Translations under genes and position numbers: made by a program | From: Spirogloea muscicola | Taxonomy: Eukaryota > Streptophyta > Zygnematophyceae > Spirogloeales > Spirogloeaceae | NCBI GenBank assembly: GCA_009602725.1 | Contig: WELB01000137.1 | Location: forward strand, 28,008 to 51,036 | Length of the DNA stretch: 23,029 bases | Direction: 5' to 3' | The notes under the pieces: model-generated | Told to the model about the DNA's origin: nothing | Seen by the model: the letters and a program-made list of their open reading frames with translations, nothing else | Database searches by the model: none | Shown here: positions 20,581 to 23,029 of the stretch, one piece after another | Layout of the letters: every line of letters starts with the position of its first letter | How positions within the stretch are numbered: position 1 is the first letter of the stretch

Positions 20581-20849
20581 AGATGCAAGGCTGCCTAGGT
20601 GTGTGTTTTTTCCTTCTTTGGTTTTCGGACAGTGTCCATTCTTTCTGGGCCCCTTTTTCTTAGGGCGAGCACTTTCTTCTGCGGGTGAGCAACATCAGGT
20701 CAGTGAAGCTCGAAGCTGGAAAAGATGCAGGCAGACGTGACCCGGAAGCAGCTGTCACGCGCGAGGGCGTCGGTGCAAGATGGCGTCGATGGTCTAGAAG
20801 AAGGGAAATGCTGACTTGCTAGTTTGGTGTACACACAAGCCAAACGAGG
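20581..20849. repeat. Hairpin half-unit and element 3' end
   Basis: A decayed plus-strand hairpin unit (GTCCATTCTTTCTGGG) lies at 20634-20665. On the minus strand, 20680-20775 reads VTAASGSRLPASFPASSF then TDLMLLTR, a diverged copy of the 11-245 ORF ending. It lacks the 61-bp insertion, agreeing that the empty state is ancestral. Confidence 0.6.
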
Positions 20850-21733
20850 ATATTGGCTACTTTGACCAGACTGTCATGAAACTCCATCTGCCAAGGAACC
20901 ATGCCAGACATCACAGCACCATGGACAAGTCAAGAATAGTCGAATTTTAATCTGTAATTTTATGAAAGTAACGTGCCACTGTATCTCGAGGTTCCCGTCA
21001 CCAGTATTTCAGTCACACGACCGTCCGAAGACCGGCCCTATCTAGGTTTACCACCAATAGTCAAAGGGGCCCAAAGGGCGCGCCTTTTGTGAATATTGTA
21101 AAGGGGCCGAAAGGCGCGCCTTACATGCACACAAGCAACCAATGCAAAGACGTGTGCACAAGCAATGAGCACAGCACTCCGATGGTAAGACTCGCAAGAA
21201 CAGCACAATGAAAAGCTGCTCACCACAGAAGAAATACGACTTCTCGCAGTCGCTAGCGGGTTCGCGCAACGCTCACTAAGCGCGCACGCCGTGGGCGCCG
21301 GGCTCTACGCTCTCGCGGACGCAGGCGCAAGTAGACGCAGGCTTGGTCGGCACTGGCACGGTGGGCGCAGGCGCGGCAGGAGGGTGAGATTTGCCAAGCG
21401 AACTGCTTGGCAGGGCTCGCGCGCTCCGACATGGGCCGGATGCGGTGATACCCTAGCGCTACCTGATTGGCTAGGTGCGCTGCTCGCTGGTTGGCTAGGA
21501 GAAAGGGTGGTCTCTTAGGGCCGTTCATTCGACCCAGTGGTCGACTTGACCTTGAGTTGGTGGTCTTCGGCCGTCTGTTCCACGGTCGCCTTTCCACTGC
21601 TTCGGTAGCGCCCACCTTGACGGTCTTGTTGGTGGTTGAGGTCCCTGTAGATGGGCTTCCCTCGTTGCGCTTTGAACGGTCTTCGGCAGGTTGGCGTAGT
21701 GCGTGGGCAATGGCCCTTGTAGTCGCTCCGCCG

Positions 21734-21767
<34 letters not shown>

Positions 21768-22003
21768 CGCCGAAAGAGAAAGTCGGTGTCGCCGAGAGAG
21801 TCAGAGATGGGTGGAACCTCCATTGTCAGCGTGAATCACACACAAAAGTGTATGACCCAGCCTAGGAGCCACATAGGGAGAAAAGTGGTCCTTCATCCTC
21901 AGCGTGAGTCACCCACCGAAGTGAATGAGTCAGCCTAGTAAGGCCACGTGTGAAGCCCAGTCAGCGGTCCTAGTCAAATCGACACAAATGGGCAGTCGAC
22001 AGG
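20850..22003 (-). mobile_element. 1.1-kb dispersed element, right copy (inverted)
   Basis: Inverted partner of 342-1500. The hairpin is conserved with a changed loop (TGCCAAGC-gaact-GCTTGGCA at 21392-21412 on the plus strand). The microsatellite is a run of about ten GTT units at 21733-21770. The GGCGCGCC-rich stretch near 21080-21120 is absent from the left copy. No obvious target-site duplication flanks either copy. Confidence 0.65.
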
Positions 22004-22009
22004 ATACGG

Positions 22010-22135
22010 CACAACACAGCCGCGATAGCGCGGCCCGCGCGCGAGTGGACGGCATGAGCGAGGGAGCGTTGAAGGGACGGAGAGCCGCATCCGGAAGACC
22101 TGGGCCAGGGAGCCGGCCGCATTGAAGTCCAAAGA
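22010..22135 (-). repeat. Decayed copy of the element ORF, middle part
   Basis: On the minus strand it reads FNAAGSLAQVFRMRLSVP and then loses the frame by a small deletion relative to 19840-20030. It retains the GCGCGCGAGTGGACGGCATG block. Confidence 0.6.
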
Positions 22136-22286
22136 GAAGTGCTCGCCCATAGAGAAGAGTGGCTGCCAAAGCCAGCCCAGTCCAAAGGCATGGACTGTAG
22201 TGTAGTTCTTTTTCGGCACCTTTTTCTTTGGCTTGGGATATTGTCCATTCTTTTTGGGCTGGCTTTGCCAGCCACTCTTCTCTACA
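22136..22286. repeat. Inverted pair of hairpin units; 150-bp repeat copy 3
   Basis: A minus-oriented unit (GTGCTCGCCCATAGAGAAGA, hairpin 22161-22177) faces a plus-oriented unit ending in the hairpin at 22257-22273. Together they make a larger palindromic arrangement. 22184-22275 is nearly identical to 18278-18371. Confidence 0.7.
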
Positions 22287-22500
22287 GTTAAACCTTGTTA
22301 TAGGCACCTCTCGATATAGGCACATTAGGGCAAAACCTCGATAGTGGCACCATTTTGCGGGAAGCACTTTTTTCCCAGGCAAATGTGACTCGGTATAGGA
22401 ACGTGCCTGTATGTACAGGCACAGTTTTTCGGGGCAGATTTCCTCACTAGAAGTGCCTATAGGAAAAACAATTCACATGTTTCCTATATTCTCTACAGGC
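22287..22500 (+). mobile_element. Pogo/Tigger-like (Tc1-mariner) terminal region
   Basis: TA is followed by CAGTTAAACCTTGTTATAGG, then several related subterminal units: TCTCGATATAGGCAC, CCTCGATAGTGGCACC, CTCGGTATAGGAACGTGCC and AAGTGCCTATAGG. CAGT(T/C)(A/G)AACCT(C/T)G.TATA at a TA site is typical of pogo-group termini. No transposase frame and no matching opposite end are seen in the window, so this is one end or a remnant. Confidence 0.5.
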
Positions 22501-22809
22501 CGGGTGTTCATGAACCGGGCGCGAGGGTTTGGGGCTTTACTGCCTCCAAAAGCCAACGCAGAGCGGCTCATTACCGTCTTCCCGACGGCCCCCACCAGTC
22601 TCCATGTCTCCCAGACGGCCCCCACCCTTCTCCAAGCCACGGCGTCACGAGGCCCTCGTTGAGACCGCTGCTCGCCCTAGCGCCGCTTCCAGGCGGTCGT
22701 TGACGGCTTCGTCTTCGTCGCGGAACGAGCCTCGTCGGCCCACAGGAAACACACGGCGCACGGGAGCTGCCTCCTCGTCGGCCTCGAAGCGAGGCGAGGC
22801 TTTGGCGCC
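22501..22809. other. Unassigned GC-rich sequence
   Basis: No gene is recognised. It contains a short direct repeat (GACGGCCCCCACC at 22583 and 22614). Open frames on both strands have no nameable domain. Confidence 0.4.
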
Positions 22810-23029
22810 AGAAGAAGGGCTCGCCCATTGAGAATATGGGCTGGAACAGCCAGCCCAAAAAAGAATGAACAGAGTACAAGAAGAGGGGGGGGGAAGCCAG
22901 GCGAAGCCCTAAGGCGAAGCAGCAGAAATGACAAGCACACAAGAAAAAACAAAGCAGCTACTAACCACTCAGTAACCCCTGCTAAGCAGGCGCAGGTCGG
23001 AGAGGCTATGCTCCTGGAAGTATGTCCCC
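22810..23029 (-). repeat. Hairpin unit and tail motif at the window end
   Basis: The hairpin at 22839-22855, with GCTCGCCCATTGAGAATATG, is identical to the inserted element at 19252-19311. The sequence that follows (AAGAATGAACAGAG..GAAGCCAG.CGAAGC.CTAAG) resembles 15888-15940. The tail motif SLSDLRLLSRGY-stop lies at 22969-23003 on the minus strand. Confidence 0.65.

Noticed and set aside
342-22003. Maverick/Polinton with long terminal inverted repeats
   Set aside because: The inverted pair and about 21-kb span invite this, but no polymerase, integrase, protease, capsid or ATPase gene lies between them.
15721-22880. CRISPR array
   Set aside because: The repeats are dispersed, in both orientations, unequal in spacing, and the sequence is eukaryotic.

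Overview
This looks like nuclear DNA of a eukaryotic microalga, most likely a green alga. Four things suggest this: GT-AG introns, a long leucine-rich-repeat (LRR) gene with extensin-like proline blocks, no bacterial gene organisation, and very dense short interspersed repeats. The lineage is an inference from protein style. No ribosomal, organellar or marker gene is present to confirm it.

The genic part is on the minus strand between about 14.2 and 2.5 kb. Gene B (14205 to 8447) is a six-exon LRR gene. All splice phases close, and the model from the ATG at 14154 gives 1,462 residues: proline-rich start, LRR module 1, a proline block of about 260 residues, then LRR modules 2, 3 and 4. Each module opens with a plant-type LRR N-cap (C..C..W.G..C) and ends in a cysteine cap. 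Gene A (6615 to 2520) is a tandem copy of the 3' half of gene B. It lacks exons 1 to 3, has no matching splice acceptor before its proline exon, and carries a one-base insertion near 4,020-4,030, so I call it a pseudogene. The duplication includes about 1 kb of 3' flank (1549-2519 and 7411-8446).

Upstream of gene B is a GC-rich stretch (14.2-15.7 kb) that probably contains its promoter and missing first exon. It also holds a tRNA-like/SINE-like block at about 15,405-15,482. From 15.7 to 23 kb, and again at 1-1.5 kb and 6.7-7.4 kb, I see no intact gene. These regions are mosaics of repeats. One is a short element with a conserved GGCTGG...CCAGCC hairpin (nearly 30 copies). A second is a motif of about 40 bp that reads SYSDLRLLTRGY-stop. 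A third is a set of decayed copies of an unrecognised reading frame ending in that motif. There is also a 1.1-kb element present once at each end of the window in inverted orientation, and a pogo/Tigger-like terminus at 22,287.

The most interesting material is this modular repeat system. Hairpin and tail motifs recur in a preferred order with different sequence between them. Two copies of one repeat (1-245 and 19187-19495) differ by a clean 61-bp insertion of the hairpin element, a natural empty-site/filled-site pair. The second theme is the LRR locus itself: a tandem duplication in which the last module of the two copies is far more alike than their flanks.
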